DNA of 64,000 bases, taken from contig ML661900.1 in NCBI GenBank assembly GCA_007570785.1, positions 1,726,268-1,790,267 of the forward strand, in the 5' to 3' direction. This DNA is from Antilocapra americana (lineage: Eukaryota; Chordata; Mammalia; Artiodactyla; Antilocapridae). Shown here in pieces: positions 9,744-20,932 of this stretch; positions within the stretch are counted from its first letter, which is position 1; every line of letters begins with the position of its first letter. Made by a program: the position numbers and the translations under genes. The notes below the pieces were generated by a model, which was given only the letters and a program-made list of their open reading frames with translations, had not been told where the DNA came from and searched no databases.

Positions 9744-12545
9744 ATCTGTAGAGGGAAAAGTGTAAGAATTATAGCAAATTTATCATCAGGGATCACAAAA
9801 ATGAAAAGATAGTTTCATCAGTAACATGATGAAAGAAAAAGAATGGTCAGCTCCAAAATTCTTACTCAGTGGAAATATTCTTAAAAATTGAAAATGAAAT
9901 AAAGACTTTCTCAGAAAAACACAAAACAAAACACTGCTATCAGATTAGCGCTACTCTACAAGAAATGCTAAAGGAAGTTTTTCAGGCAGAAGAAATTAGA
10001 TATAGTCAAAATCATGGATTTACACAAAGCAATGAAAAGATCAGAAATGAAATAAATGCCGACAAAACAGAATATTTTTTCTTATTTCAAATGTGTTACA
10101 ACTTGTTTTTAAAACAAAAATAATAATAAAAATATTGTGTGATTATAGTAAATGTAAAATTGAAATATATGACAAAGGCATCAGAGGTAGGAATGGGAAT
10201 GTGTTGTTACAAGGTTTTTTACACTATATGTGAAGCAGTATAATATTATTTAAAGGTAGACAACCTTATTTTCAAATGTATGTGGTAAATCAAATTAATG
10301 TTTAAGAAATATTTAAATAATAAATCAATATGAAGATGAAACAGAGTTGCAAGCAAATGCTCATTTAAGCCAATAGAAGGCAGAAAAGTATGAAGCAAAC
10401 AAAAATGAAACAAACAAAAAACAGCTAGCAAGATGGGACAATTTATTCTAACTCTATGAATAGTCATTTTTAATATGAATGTTCTAAAGAAGTCAATAAA
10501 ATGACCGAGATCGTCAGAATGGATAAAGAAGTAAGACCCACTCATCTGTCACCATGAACACCCTTTATCTGTCTCACCCCCTCCTCTGGTAACTACTACA
10601 TTGTTCTCTATATACAGACTTTGAAATATAATGTTGTACGCATGAAACTTATATAATGTTATAACCCAATGTTTCCTCAGTTAAAATTTTAAGTACATAA
10701 AATTTAAAATCCAACTATAGGCTGTCTACAAGAAACCTACTTTAGAAACAGAAATATATGTTAAAGTCGAATGACAGATAATACATGCATATACATGTAC
10801 TCACAAATCAAAAGAAAACCAGAGTATCTATATTAATTTCCAAAACAAGTAAATTTCAGAACAAGAATTATTATCAAGGATAAAGAGGGCTAATGTATAA
10901 TTATAAAGGGGTCAACTGTATAAGAAGTCATAAAAATCTTAAGTGTTTACGCACTTATCAACAGAGTTTTAAAATGAATGGGTGAAGAATCATAGATCTG
11001 AAAGTACAGTAGAGGCAAATCCACAATTATATATGGAGTCTTCATCACTCAGCGTTCAATAATTTGCAGAAGATGTAGGCAAAAAACATCAGTAAGAATG
11101 TATGTACCTGAACACTATCAACTTACTTGACCTGACATTTTTAGAACACTTCACCCAACATCAGCAAATAGACGTTACTCTCAAGTGCACATGGAAACAA
11201 ATACCAAGACAGACAACATTCTGGGCCCCAGAAAATAACCTTAACATACACAAAAGAACAGAAATCATGCATAGTTGCTCTAATACCATAATGTAAGAAT
11301 CAATAACAAAAAGGCAGCTGGAAAAATCTCAAAATATTTGGAAATTAAAAACACACTTATAAGCAAAACAAGCGCCTCAAGAAGGAAATCTCGAGAGAAA
11401 CTAAAACATTTTAAATTAAAGAAAAATGATCAAAATTGGCGAGATACAGCAAAGCAGGGCTTAGAGGGAATTTATAACATTAAACATTTATATCTGAAAA
11501 GAAGAAAGGTCTGAGATTAGTAATACAAGCTTCCATCTTAAGAAACAGGATAAATAAGAGCAAATTAAACCCAAGACAAACAGAAGAATGGAAATAATAG
11601 ATAAGAGCATATGTAAACCCACGGTGATATCATGTCATTGTATGGCAAAACTAATAAAAAAATACATGACATAATATATATAAATGGTAGCAGCCTATCA
11701 TTACAGCAATCAAGAAAGGTGGAAATATTCTGGAATTTTAGAATTGGTTTCTAATCATACTTATAGTCTGTTTTCTGCTCTTTTTAACTATAGATGTGTT
11801 TACCTAAAGGAATTTGTGCTCCAGTAAGTGGCAAAAAAAAAAAGAAAAAAAGAGTAGACATAAAAAAATTAAAGATCAATGAAACACAAAGCTAGCTCTT
11901 TGAAAGATCAGTGAAGTTGGTAATATTCTAGACAAACTGACCAAGGAATAAAATGGAGAAGAAACAAATTACCAATATCAGGAACGAAAGACTTTAATAC
12001 TGATCCCATAGGCATTAAGAGGCTGACCTAAGAACACTACAAATAACTCTACACCCACACAGTTGACAACTTAGATAAAGTGGACCAATTACTGACAGAC
12101 ACAAACTACCAAAACTCACCCAGGCAGCAGATAAACTAAATAATCACATATCTATTAAAGGAACTGAATTCCTAGTTAATAATTGTAAAATAATTTTTTT
12201 TCTCCAATGAAGAAAAGCTAACTCCCAAAGTTCCCACTGGTGAATTTTACTGAACATTTAAAGGCAGAAATATTTATTCCACACCATATCTTCCAGAAAA
12301 TAGAAGGTGAAAAAACATTTGCCCACTTTTACCAAGAGACCAACATTACCCTAATATCTCTCATGATCACAGACACAAAATCCTTAACAAAATATTTGCA
12401 AATCAAAGCTAGTAGGGAATATAAAGATATAAGATATCACCATGAAGTGAGGCTCATCCCAGGAATGTAAGCCTGGTTCAACATTCAAAAACTAATCAAT
12501 ATAATTTGCAATATTACTAGAAAACAAAGAAGAAACCATATGACT

Positions 12546-13091
12546 CCGGTGCAGAAACACATTCTAAGCCCCTCCTATCCAAATGGCATTAACTCTAGGC
12601 TGGTTTATGTGGGCCCAGTAGATTGAGCCTTTGTCCTCTTGAAAACCTGAGGTCTTCCCAGCAGCAACTATTGCTGACGAATAAAGGAGAAAAAAAAAAC
12701 CGTGGCTATGCAATGATCTGATTTATTTCTTACACTCACCAGACTTAAGCTCTTGTAGGCAAGGCAAGAAAACAGCATGCCAAGAGCTCCTCTGAGCCTG
12801 CATTTACCCATATCTCAAATCATCCTTTGTTTGCATCACAGCTGCCTCTCAAATTCCTTCCCAGGTTGGAGTTTCCTGGCTCTGATTTGCTCTGCTTCTA
12901 TTTGAGTTTCTCATGTGCACCTAGTCTTTCATGTTTTCCATGTGTTAAGAGCACAAGAAAGGAGCCAGCACCAGGGCAGCTGAGAGGGAAAGGCAGGACT
13001 TGGTCCCTAGTGGACCTGCCACCTGGATTTCACTTGCTTCACTTGCATGCTCAGGCACAAGGATGTTACCTATTTGCATTTTCCTCTCCTT
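12546..13091. other. Unassigned sequence, no gene seen
   Basis: It follows the L1 and contains an aataaag plus A-run near 12680-12700 that could be a retroposon tail. The 88-codon plus-strand frame at 12827-13093 has no recognisable motif and ends in the neighbouring SINE. I see no exon signals. Confidence 0.35.
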
Positions 13092-13297
13092 AGTGAAGTC
13101 GCTCAGTCATGTCTGACTTTTTGTGACCCCTTGGACTTTAGCTTACTGGGCTCCTCCGTCCATGAGATTTTCCAGGCAAGAGTACTGAAGTGGGTTGAGA
13201 TATCCTTCACCACAGGATGTTCCCCACCCAGGGATCGAACCCAGATCTCCCACATTGTAGGCAGATGCTTTACCATCTGAGCCAGCAGGGAAGACCT
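13092..13297 (-). repeat. Bov-tA SINE, antisense
   Basis: Read on the minus strand: tRNA head (tcagatggtaaagcatctgc), B box (gggttcgatccctgg, intact) and body ending at gacttcact. Nearly full length and well preserved. Confidence 0.93.
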
Positions 13298-13389
13298 TTC
13301 TTTTCCTTAATTTATTGAAATTACTCACTTCACACATTCATTCTCAATCTCTCCCCAAAATCCTTTGTGTCAGTGAATGAATCATCCCC

Positions 13390-13907
13390 GATCTATTTTA
13401 ATTTTTTTGATTATTTTTAAAATTTATTTCATTGAAGTATATTTGATTTACAATGTTGTGTTAGTTTCTTCTGTACAGCAAAGTGATTCAGTTATGCATA
13501 TACATAATAGCTTGCATCTGCTAATCCCAAACTCTCAATCCATCCCTCCCTCATTGTCCCTTCCCCTAGGCAACCACAAGTCTGTTCTCTATTGTCTGTG
13601 AATCTGTTTCGTAGACAAGTTCATTTGTGTCATATTTTTGATTCTACATATAAATGATATGACATTTGTCATTCTCTGACTTACTTCTCTTAGTATAATA
13701 ATCTCCATGTCCATCCATATTGCTGCAAATGGCATGATTTCATTCTTTATTGTGACTGAGTAATAAATATTCCAATGTGTGTTTGTACATATATATTGTA
13801 TCTTCTTTATCCATTCAACTGTCAAAAAGATCCCTGCACCCCTATGTTCTTAGCAGCACTATTTATAAGAACTCAGATGTGGAAACAACTTAAATGTCCA
13901 TCAGCAG
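13390..13907 (-). mobile_element. Twin-primed L1 with target duplication
   Basis: A 518-bp L1 insertion. The left part, to about 13831, is antisense 3' UTR/ORF2 end (gtgattcagttatgcatata; gttctctattgtctgtgaat). The right part, about 13838-13907, is sense (ctgcacccctatgttcttag; taaatgtccatcagcagatg). A 13-bp duplication, atgaatcatcccc, flanks it at 13377-13389 and 13908-13920, and a T-rich tract next to the left copy is the antisense poly-A. The central 3' UTR has an internal deletion relative to the copy at 54.3 kb. Confidence 0.88.
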
Positions 13908-14149
13908 ATGAATCATCCCCTTTTGATGAATAAAGTCAAGACTTTGACCCTCTCCAGGTGCCAGGAAAGGCTGTGAGGCCACATGCATGCAGAGGAGATG
14001 GTGAGTTTCTCCTTTTCGATGGCTTTGCTCTCTGAATAGGCTGCCAGTTTCCTGAATTCTCTGGTCCCAGCTTCTCTTTTGGGAATTTCTCTTCCCTCAG
14101 CCTCTCTCTCTCTCTCAACTCACCTATACCCTGAACAGCAGGATAGAAA

Positions 14150-14690
14150 CAGGCTGCACTCTCCACCCTTGACTTGGAGTTTACCTCAGCTGAATGACCA
14201 AATTTGTCATTATTAATTCTACTACCTACACATCTGCAGGGCTCAGCTTCACTAAGCTTTCCGCCAATACGTAGAATGGATCCTCCTCTTCCACCTTCCA
14301 GTGGCATTTCTTCACTTTCTTCTGAGCCCTCCAGGGTGACATTCTCCAAGTCCAATCTGGAAGCTGAACCAGCAGTGGCCTTCAAGTCCCTGTCTCTACA
14401 AATAGTTTATTTCTGATGACAGGCGTTCTCCTAGGGAATGTAGGATTTTTCCATATTGCTCCTCACTTCCTCTGAGTCCTCACCACAGGAGTCTTTTCAC
14501 ACCTGTTATCTCTAATAACAGTCTGTTCAAGCCAGTCTAGGCTTTTATTATCGTGTTGGTCAAGACTCTTCCAGATTTGTGCCACTGCCTAATTCCAAAG
14601 CCACTGTCACATTTGTAGGTATTTTAAAAGCAGCATCCCACTTCCAGATACCGAAATCTGAATTTTCTTCTGTTGCCACATTGTCACAGG
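14150..14690 (-). mobile_element. MaLR (ERVL-MaLR) internal-like sequence, antisense
   Basis: The stretch resembles the internal part of MaLR elements on the minus strand: gggctcagcttcactaagct, cagtggcatttcttcacttt, and the block ending in gcatcccacttccagatacc. No paired LTR is clearly visible and no protein is encoded. Family assignment is by memory of the consensus and tentative. The 149-codon minus-strand frame at 13936-14385 overlaps it and shows no domain. Confidence 0.45.
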
Positions 14691-14822
14691 TATACCACCA
14701 GGTGTGTGTCAGGGAAAGGTGGGGGTGGGGACTCAAAATCCTGCCTACTGCACAGTCACTCCTGGGACCCAAGCCAGAGTTCTGTGTGCCCAGTTATCAT
14801 CACTCGAAACCAAATCTCTCAG

Positions 14823-15119
14823 GGCTTCCCTGGTGGCTTAGTGGCAAAGAATCTGCCTGCCAGTGCAGAAGACACAGGTTTGATCCCTGGTCCAAGAGAA
14901 TCCCACATGCTGTGGAGCAACTAAGCCAGTACACCACAGCTACTGAGCTTGGGCTCCAAAGCCCAGAAGTCACAATCACAGAAGTCCTCACATCCTAGAG
15001 CCCGTGCACCACAGCAAGAGAAGCCACCACAATGAGAAGCCCGAAGGACTGCAACTAGAGAAAAGCCCACGAAACAACAAAGATCCAGCACAGCCGATAA
15101 ATAAATAAATACATAAAAT
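14823..15119 (+). repeat. CHR-type SINE (cetartiodactyl tRNA-Glu SINE)
   Basis: The tRNA head (cttccctggtggcttagtgg; B box ggtttgatccctggt) is followed by the CHR body (ctgtggagcaactaagccag, agagaagccaccacaatgag) and an ataaataaataaat tail. The body differs from Bov-tA, and the family is shared with whales and hippos, so it is older. Confidence 0.88.
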
Positions 15120-17176
15120 CATTAAATATAAAAGCCTAATCCCAGACTACAGAGCAAGGAGAAAGCGGCGCTACCCACTCCTATCTGGCAGGGAAGGGAA
15201 ACCCACTGAGGTCCGCCAGTCCTGGAGGAGCTCGCAGAGACAGTCTGGACTAGACCTAGCAGTTCTCAAACTGGGACCTTAGAGGAAAGGTGGATTATCC
15301 CAGAAAAGGCAAGTTACACCACTGCTTATGTATCTTCATTCCAAAGGAGGCCTTGAGGTAGTGAAAATGTTAATTATTGCCTGCTTCCCACTCCCCTCCA
15401 CTGTTCCCTCCAAAACCCATGTGAAGGATTGTGTGCACGCGTGTGCACACACACACACACACATACACACACACCCCTCTGTGAACAACTGCATTTATAG
15501 GAATTTTTACACTTCAGGTGGGTCTGTTAGTTTCCAATAAACATACTTGGCATCTATTTCTGGATCTCATCATGCTAATGAAAGGATTGCCGGAATCTTC
15601 ACAGCCAATTACCATGCAAAGAAAAATGCACATATTTATTTCTTCTTGATAGTGATGATTAAAAGGGAGTTCATTTCTCCAGAGTCTAGCAGATGTTTAA
15701 AATCTAAATGAACTGACTGCAATGAAGAATACCCTTTTCCCAGCCCGACCTGGAGATAATGCCACTCAGGACAGTGCCATCTTGTCCCATCCCATTAGCA
15801 TGAAATCTCTTTTCTGTTCCCCCTCGTCTCACTGTGAGGATAAGATGAAGTCCCCTGCCCCTACTGGGGCCTTCTTAGCAAACATCGTCTCTATTCTGGA
15901 TTCCCTGATGACTTTTTTCCCCACTGCAGTTCCATTCGGCTGCATTGGGTAATTATTCCTCTACAGCAGAAGAAATATATTCACACAGAAAAGATCTCTC
16001 TAAATAAACCTACTTTTGAAATTCACCCCTGGGAGGCAAATTTTAAGCAGCAATGCGTCGTTATGGAAATACACATTGTTAACCTTATCTTCATTGAAGA
16101 CTGTTGACAGCTCTCAATGCACTTAGCACCAAAAAGGCCTCCTTTTTGTAGAGGGAAGTAGCTGCCTTGCCTGCCATGTGCCATGTTGTGGCCAGGTGAC
16201 CAGTGTACCAGACCAGGTAAGCACAGGAGAGACAAATGGCAGAGTCCCCATATGCAGGTGTCAAATTTTAAATTCCATTTTAAGTGGAAATGTAAACCAG
16301 ACTCTCTCTCACTCAGCCTTGGTTGTTAGTGTTTTGAGGATACAGGATTTAAGCCTTTCTCCATGGCTAGATGAGAGGCATGGGCATCACAGGTCTTGGA
16401 GGGTCCAGCAGCCTTGTGGCATGTCAGGCTCTTGTATGCCCCACTCTGGACACCTGATGTCATTGAGCAGGTAGAGTTGCTCTGACTCTGGCCTCTTTGT
16501 GCTCAGATTCTGTAATCCTCCAGAAAACTCTGAAAGAGAAATGCAACAGAAAAGTCATAAAAAGTTTAGTGCTGCATTAATGTGTGATACCATGCAGCCA
16601 AAATATGTTACAGTATTTTGGCTACAGGAGGTGGTGTTGAAAGGGCTTGTCTTCTTTCTCACCTTTCAGCAAAACTTAGTAAACCATGGACTCTGCAATC
16701 AACTCTACCAATAAGGAGAACACAATAGGGGAATATGGTTAAGAGGTAACTGATGAATATTATTTTTTCCCTCTTTTGCTTTCTGACTATATTATAAACT
16801 ATTTTATGAGCCAAATATAAAATATCTATTTTGAATGCCTACAAATATAGATGTATATATTAAATGGTAGTTATTTAAATTTAATGTTATTATTGTCTAA
16901 TTTCAACACAAAATAGTTAACAAACCAACTACATAATCCTAACACCAATGAAAAGTTCTGATTTCTTCCTGATCAGACCCAAGGAATTGTCTGGCCCTTT
17001 CTTCAAGCTAGCACTGGGACTGGCTGCAAGGGAAGCAGAGGCATCTTGGAAGATGTATAAATCTGAAGGACTGCAAATGTCTGGTTCCACACGGGAACTG
17101 GAATGTCAGTGCGGGAAACAGCACGTGAATCAGCCCTGTCTGTGCCTGCTCAGTGCATACCTCAACTAAAGCTGTT
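15120..17176. other. Mostly non-repetitive interval, no gene recognised
   Basis: It contains a (CA)n run near 15445-15475. Otherwise I recognise no repeat family or exon. The part at 15560-15720 is AT-rich with several homeodomain/octamer-like words (catgctaatg, catgcaaaga) and could be a conserved regulatory element, but this is a guess from composition. Frames of up to 98 codons show no domains. Confidence 0.4.
15445..15475 (+). repeat. (CA)n microsatellite
   Basis: Run of about 14 CA units, interrupted once by a TA. Expected to be length-variable. Confidence 0.9.
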
Positions 17177-17222
17177 GATTTTATCGCTAGCAGAGTTGAT
17201 TCAATAAAATTGTATGATTTTA

Positions 17223-17325
17223 TTACCCCCCAGGGGAACTTCGTGGCCCAGGAATCGAACCCACATCTCTTACATCCTGAATTGGCAGGTGGGTTCTTCA
17301 CCACCAGCACCACCTGTGAAGTCCT
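17223..17325 (-). repeat. tRNA-Glu SINE head fragment, antisense
   Basis: On the minus strand: ttcacaggtggtgctggtgg, gtgaagaacccacctgccaa and an altered B box (gggttcgattcctgg). Only the tRNA-like part and a few bases beyond are present, so CHR and Bov-tA cannot be told apart. It is bracketed by two copies of a diverged 46-bp sequence. Confidence 0.75.
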
Positions 17326-18034
17326 GATTTTATTACTAGTGGAATTAATTCAATAAAATAGTATGATTTAATTTTTTCAGAGATCTCCATGTGACAGTCT
17401 TCTGAGCTGAGTCCTACTTTCTCCATTTCTATTCTGTGTTGTAAATTAACTGATCTCACTGATGGCAAGGGGACATCTGGTATCTTCTGTTGAAACTTCC
17501 TCAGGGAAGAGGAAGGTCAGGCTTGTAAGCACTTGCTTCTGGGAGCAGTGAGGAAATTGCCAGTTCTTGCTGAGATTGTCTGCTAACCTGTTTCTTTATG
17601 CTCTGCTTTTTTTTTTTTCTTTACAAATCTCAAGCTTCTGATTTCACAAACATAATTACCTGGGGTCACTGGCCTCACTGTGGCATGAGTGTTGACAGCA
17701 GCCTTCCCTATGAACAGCCAAACAAAACATAAGATAATTAATATGATAACATAAGATAATATGGTTTAAGAGATTTGTAAACTCAACATAAATGGAACTG
17801 TAGTTTTGTCTTGTTTTCGTTACGGTTTCTGTGCTATCTGCAAGCCTTACCTCTTTTGATTCTATTGTAACAAACGGAGCTATGATGGAGCTATGATTCT
17901 GCAGCAAGATAACTCTGGAGTTGCCACAGTCTTCTACATCAGTCATTGATGACTAGGAAACCATCTTTATTATGTGATTTGCATTTTGTGGATTACAATC
18001 ATGTGTCAGTCCTGCTGACATTGCCTCAGTGCTC

Positions 18035-18130
18035 TTCACAGGCAGGAAGATGTTGTTCTCATTTTAAAAATATGCATGTCAACACAGAAAAGGTAAGTAC
18101 CTCACCCAGGGCCAAATGTGTCATAACTCA
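18035..18130 (+). repeat. MIR-like core
   Basis: The order attttaaaaa / aacacagaaaaggtaagtac / ctcacccagggccaaatgtg / tcataactca matches the MIR core and its 'gaggttaagtgacttgccca'-type region with heavy divergence. Tentative. Confidence 0.45.
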
Positions 18131-18145
18131 CACAATGACACTCAA

Positions 18146-18271
18146 GGATATAGAGTCAGTGTTTAAAGGCCCAAATATATAATAAATGTATATGTATATA
18201 TATATATATATATTAACATGGTACCTCATATTAATTATATAATTGGGCCTTTAAATACTGATTATGTATCC
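18146..18271. repeat. Imperfect inverted repeat with (TA)n loop
   Basis: The arm at 18146-18180 is the approximate reverse complement of 18236-18271, with a perfect 13-bp core, tttaaaggcccaa (18162-18174) and ttgggcctttaaa (18243-18255). The spacer contains (TA)n at about 18190-18213. The arms could form a hairpin. Confidence 0.85.
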
Positions 18272-18414
18272 TCAAATGTATAGTACAACTCTTGATGTAT
18301 CACAACCTTATTATGGCAAAGGGGCTTGAGTAACTCAATGCAGTTATGAGCTATGCTGTGCTAGGGTACTCAAGATAAACAGGTTGTAGTGAAGAGTTCT
18401 GACAAAACATGGTC

Positions 18415-19608
18415 CACTGGAGAAGAAAATGGTAACCCACTCCAGTATTCTTGCCTGGAGAACCCCATGAACAATATGAAAGGGCAAAAAGATATGACAC
18501 CAGAAGATGAGCCCCCAGGTTGGAAGGTGTCCAAATGCTACTGGGAAAGGGTAAAGGGTAATTACCAATAGCTCCACAAAGAATGAAGTGGATGGAATAA
18601 AGTGGAAATGATGCTCAGCTGTGGATGTGTCTGGTGGTGAAAGTAAAAGCCAACGCTATAAAGAGAATATTGCATAGAAACCTGGGATGTTATGTTCATG
18701 AATCAAAGTAGATTGGATGTGGTCAAGCAGGATTGAACATCAATATCTTAGGAATCAGCAAACTAAAATGGAGGGGAATAGGCAAATTTAATTCAGATGA
18801 CCATTATATCTACTACTGGGGGCAAGAATCCCTTAGAAGAAATGGAGTAGTCCTCACAGTCAACAAAAGAGTCTGAAATGCAGTCCTTGGGGGAATCTCA
18901 AAAACGACAGAATGATCTCAGTTCATTTCCAAGGCAAACCATTCAACATCACAGCAGTCCAAGTCTCTGGCCCTACCACTGATGCTGCAGAAGCTGAAGT
19001 TGACTAGTTCTATGAATACTTACAAAAGCTTCTAGAGCTAATACTGAAAAGGATGTCCTTTTCATCATAGGGGATTTGAATGCAAAAGTAGAAAGTCAGG
19101 AGAAACGTAGAATAACAGATGAGTTTGGTCTTGGAATACAAAATGAAGCAGGGCAAAGGCCTGCTTATCAAGAGCACATTCAGGCCATATCAAATGCCCT
19201 TTGCCAACAATCCAGGAGACATCACCAGATGGTCAACACTGAAATCAGTTTGGTTATGATCTTTGCAGCTAAGGAAGGAGATGCTCTATACAGTCAATAA
19301 AAACAAGAACTGGAGCTGACTGTAGCTCAGATCATGAGCACCTTATTGCAAAATTCAGGCTTAAATTGAAGAAAGTAGGGAAAACCACTAGGCCACTCAG
19401 GTATGACCTAAATCGATTCCCTTATGATTATACATTGGAGGTAACAAATGGACTCAAGGGATTAGATTTGGTAGACAGTGTTTGAAGAAATATGGATGGA
19501 GGCTCATAACACTGTATAGGAGAGAGTGACCAACACCATCCCAAAGAAAAAGAAATGCAAGAAGGCAACATGGCTGTCTAAGGAGGCTTTACAAATAGCT
19601 GAGGAATA
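18415..19608 (+). mobile_element. BovB LINE, 5' endonuclease part
   Basis: This copy keeps the BovB region that the other copies lack: the 5' leader (aaaaagatatgacaccagaa, cagctgtggatgtgtctggt) and the apurinic-type endonuclease. The GDxN motif is present as GDLNAKVESQE near 19070-19105. Internal deletions relative to other BovB occur near 19150-19170, and stops break the frame. It ends abruptly before the RT domain, against AT-rich sequence, so it is 3'-truncated or rearranged, unusual for a LINE. A Bov-tA-like phrase at 18416-18475 is probably BovB's own leader. Confidence 0.88.
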
Positions 19609-19840
19609 CCTTTATATATATTTTATCTATTATATAAAATACAAATATATAATGATTCTTATGTGTTAATTATGTGTTAATAAAATTATTAACTATATCT
19701 TAACATAACAGCATATATAATATATTAATATAACATAATATAATACAATAATTATGTTTATGTTAATTTAATTTATCACAATGCATTATATATTAATATA
19801 TTCTTATTAATATTAATATTTTAAGTTTAATTTTGTACTT
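19609..19840. repeat. AT-rich low-complexity tract
   Basis: Very AT-rich (tatatattttatctattata; repeated taatat words) with no regular unit. It abuts the broken 3' side of the BovB endonuclease fragment. Confidence 0.8.
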
Positions 19841-19937
19841 ACAGTGTACTATGAGTAAATAATCTGTTGATATAATTCAAATACTAGTTAATATATACCT
19901 TGCCATTCCCTTGACAACAACGGAACCACACGAGGGG

Positions 19938-20207
19938 AGGTAAAGTGAAAGTTGCTTGTCATGTCCAACTCTTTGCGACCCCATGGACCATACAGTCCAT
20001 GGAATTCTCTAGGCCAGAATACTGAAGTGAACCCACGTCTCCCTAATTGCAGGTGGATTATTTACCAGCTGAGCCACAAGGGAAGCCTAAAAATACTGGA
20101 GTGGGTAGCCTATCCCTTCTCCAGTGGATCTTTCTAACCCAGGAATTGAACCAGGGTCTCCTACATTGTAGGTAGATTCTTTACCAACTGAGCTATCAGG
20201 GAAGCCT
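19938..20207 (-). repeat. Bov-tA SINE, antisense, with two tRNA-like heads
   Basis: The left unit (gtaaagtgaaagttgcttgt to gagccacaagggaagcct, up to 20087) is an antisense Bov-tA with its middle deleted. The right unit (aatactggagtgggtagcct to gagctatcagggaagcctga) supplies a second body piece and second head with a recognisable B box (ccaggaattgaaccagggtc). It is either a dimeric Bov-tA subtype or one SINE inserted in another. Confidence 0.85.
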
Positions 20208-20544
20208 GAGGGGAGGTAAGGGACCTCATATTCTCCGTGGGAGTCTGTCATGGTTTCAGCCCTGTGATGCCTCATGGCTTTCCCAGGCTCCTGGGCACCT
20301 GTAGTGCTGAGTTCTTTCATGCTGAGAGTTGATGGAAAAGGAGCATCAGGTACAGTCTGAAGTGTTTAGGTCAGGTGGACGAGGGCAATTTCTGTGTGCA
20401 AAGGTGAAATCCTCTGTGTATTAGATACTGCCATACATGAGACCAAGATGAGGTCTCCTTTACTTTTCCCTTTAATTTGGAATCTTCTATTCTCATGATG
20501 CTTAATATTGTTGCTTTCTTTATGTGCTGTTTTGATATTTTTAA

Positions 20545-20932
20545 ATGAGTGTTATGAGCTGAAATATGCCCCCTCCTCAAATCCATATACTGTAGTCCTA
20601 ACACCCAGTATCTCAGAATGTGACATTACTCTGAAGAGAGAGTGTTTAAATGAGGCAGCTGAGTTAAAATCAGATCTTTAGATGAATTGTAACCCATTAT
20701 GACTGGAATCCTTATAAGAAGACACCGGGGACACAGAAGACAGGTCATGTGAGGACATGGAGAAGACGGCCATCTATAGGCCAAGGAGAGAGGTCTCAGC
20801 AGAAACCACCCCTGCAGACACCTTGATCTTGGACTTACAGCCTCCAGACTGTGAAAAAATTAATTATGTTGCTTAAACCCCACAGTGTGTGTGTTGTAAT
20901 TTGTTAGAGTAATCCTAACAGAGTAATACAAT
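20545..20932 (+). mobile_element. MLT1-type solitary LTR (ERVL-MaLR)
   Basis: The order gttatgagctgaaatatgcc, gtcctaacacccagtatctc, ccttataagaagacaccggg, gtcatgtgaggacatggaga, ccttgatcttggacttacag, ctccagactgtgaaaaaatt and a Ttgtaatttgttagagtaat-like end follows the MLT1 LTR from start to finish. It is a near full-length solo LTR. Confidence 0.85.

Larger units (their letters stand above)
9096..12545 (+). mobile_element. Ancient L1 (L1M-type), host of a hAT insertion
   Basis: Diverged L1 on the plus strand: the ORF1/ORF2 spacer (ataaagactttctcagaaaa, 9900-9919), the ORF2 start (cagaatggataaagaagtaa, 10516-10535) and later ORF2 blocks (ctgtctacaagaaacctact, 10722-10741; caattactgacagacacaaa, 12086-12105). 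It is interrupted by the hAT at 9412-9743, by a non-ORF2 patch at 10541-10690 and by a short bovine L1 tail near 11609-11660 (gtaaacccacggtgatatca). All frames are broken. Confidence 0.7.

Noticed and set aside
9870..12545. Regularly repeated A-rich words as a CRISPR-like or satellite array
   Set aside because: No constant repeat/spacer period exists; the similarity is that of decayed L1 sequence. CRISPR is also not expected in a mammalian genome.
13936..14385. 149-codon minus-strand frame as a possible gene
   Set aside because: It overlaps MaLR-like internal sequence, has no recognisable domain, and its composition is ordinary. No splice or promoter support.
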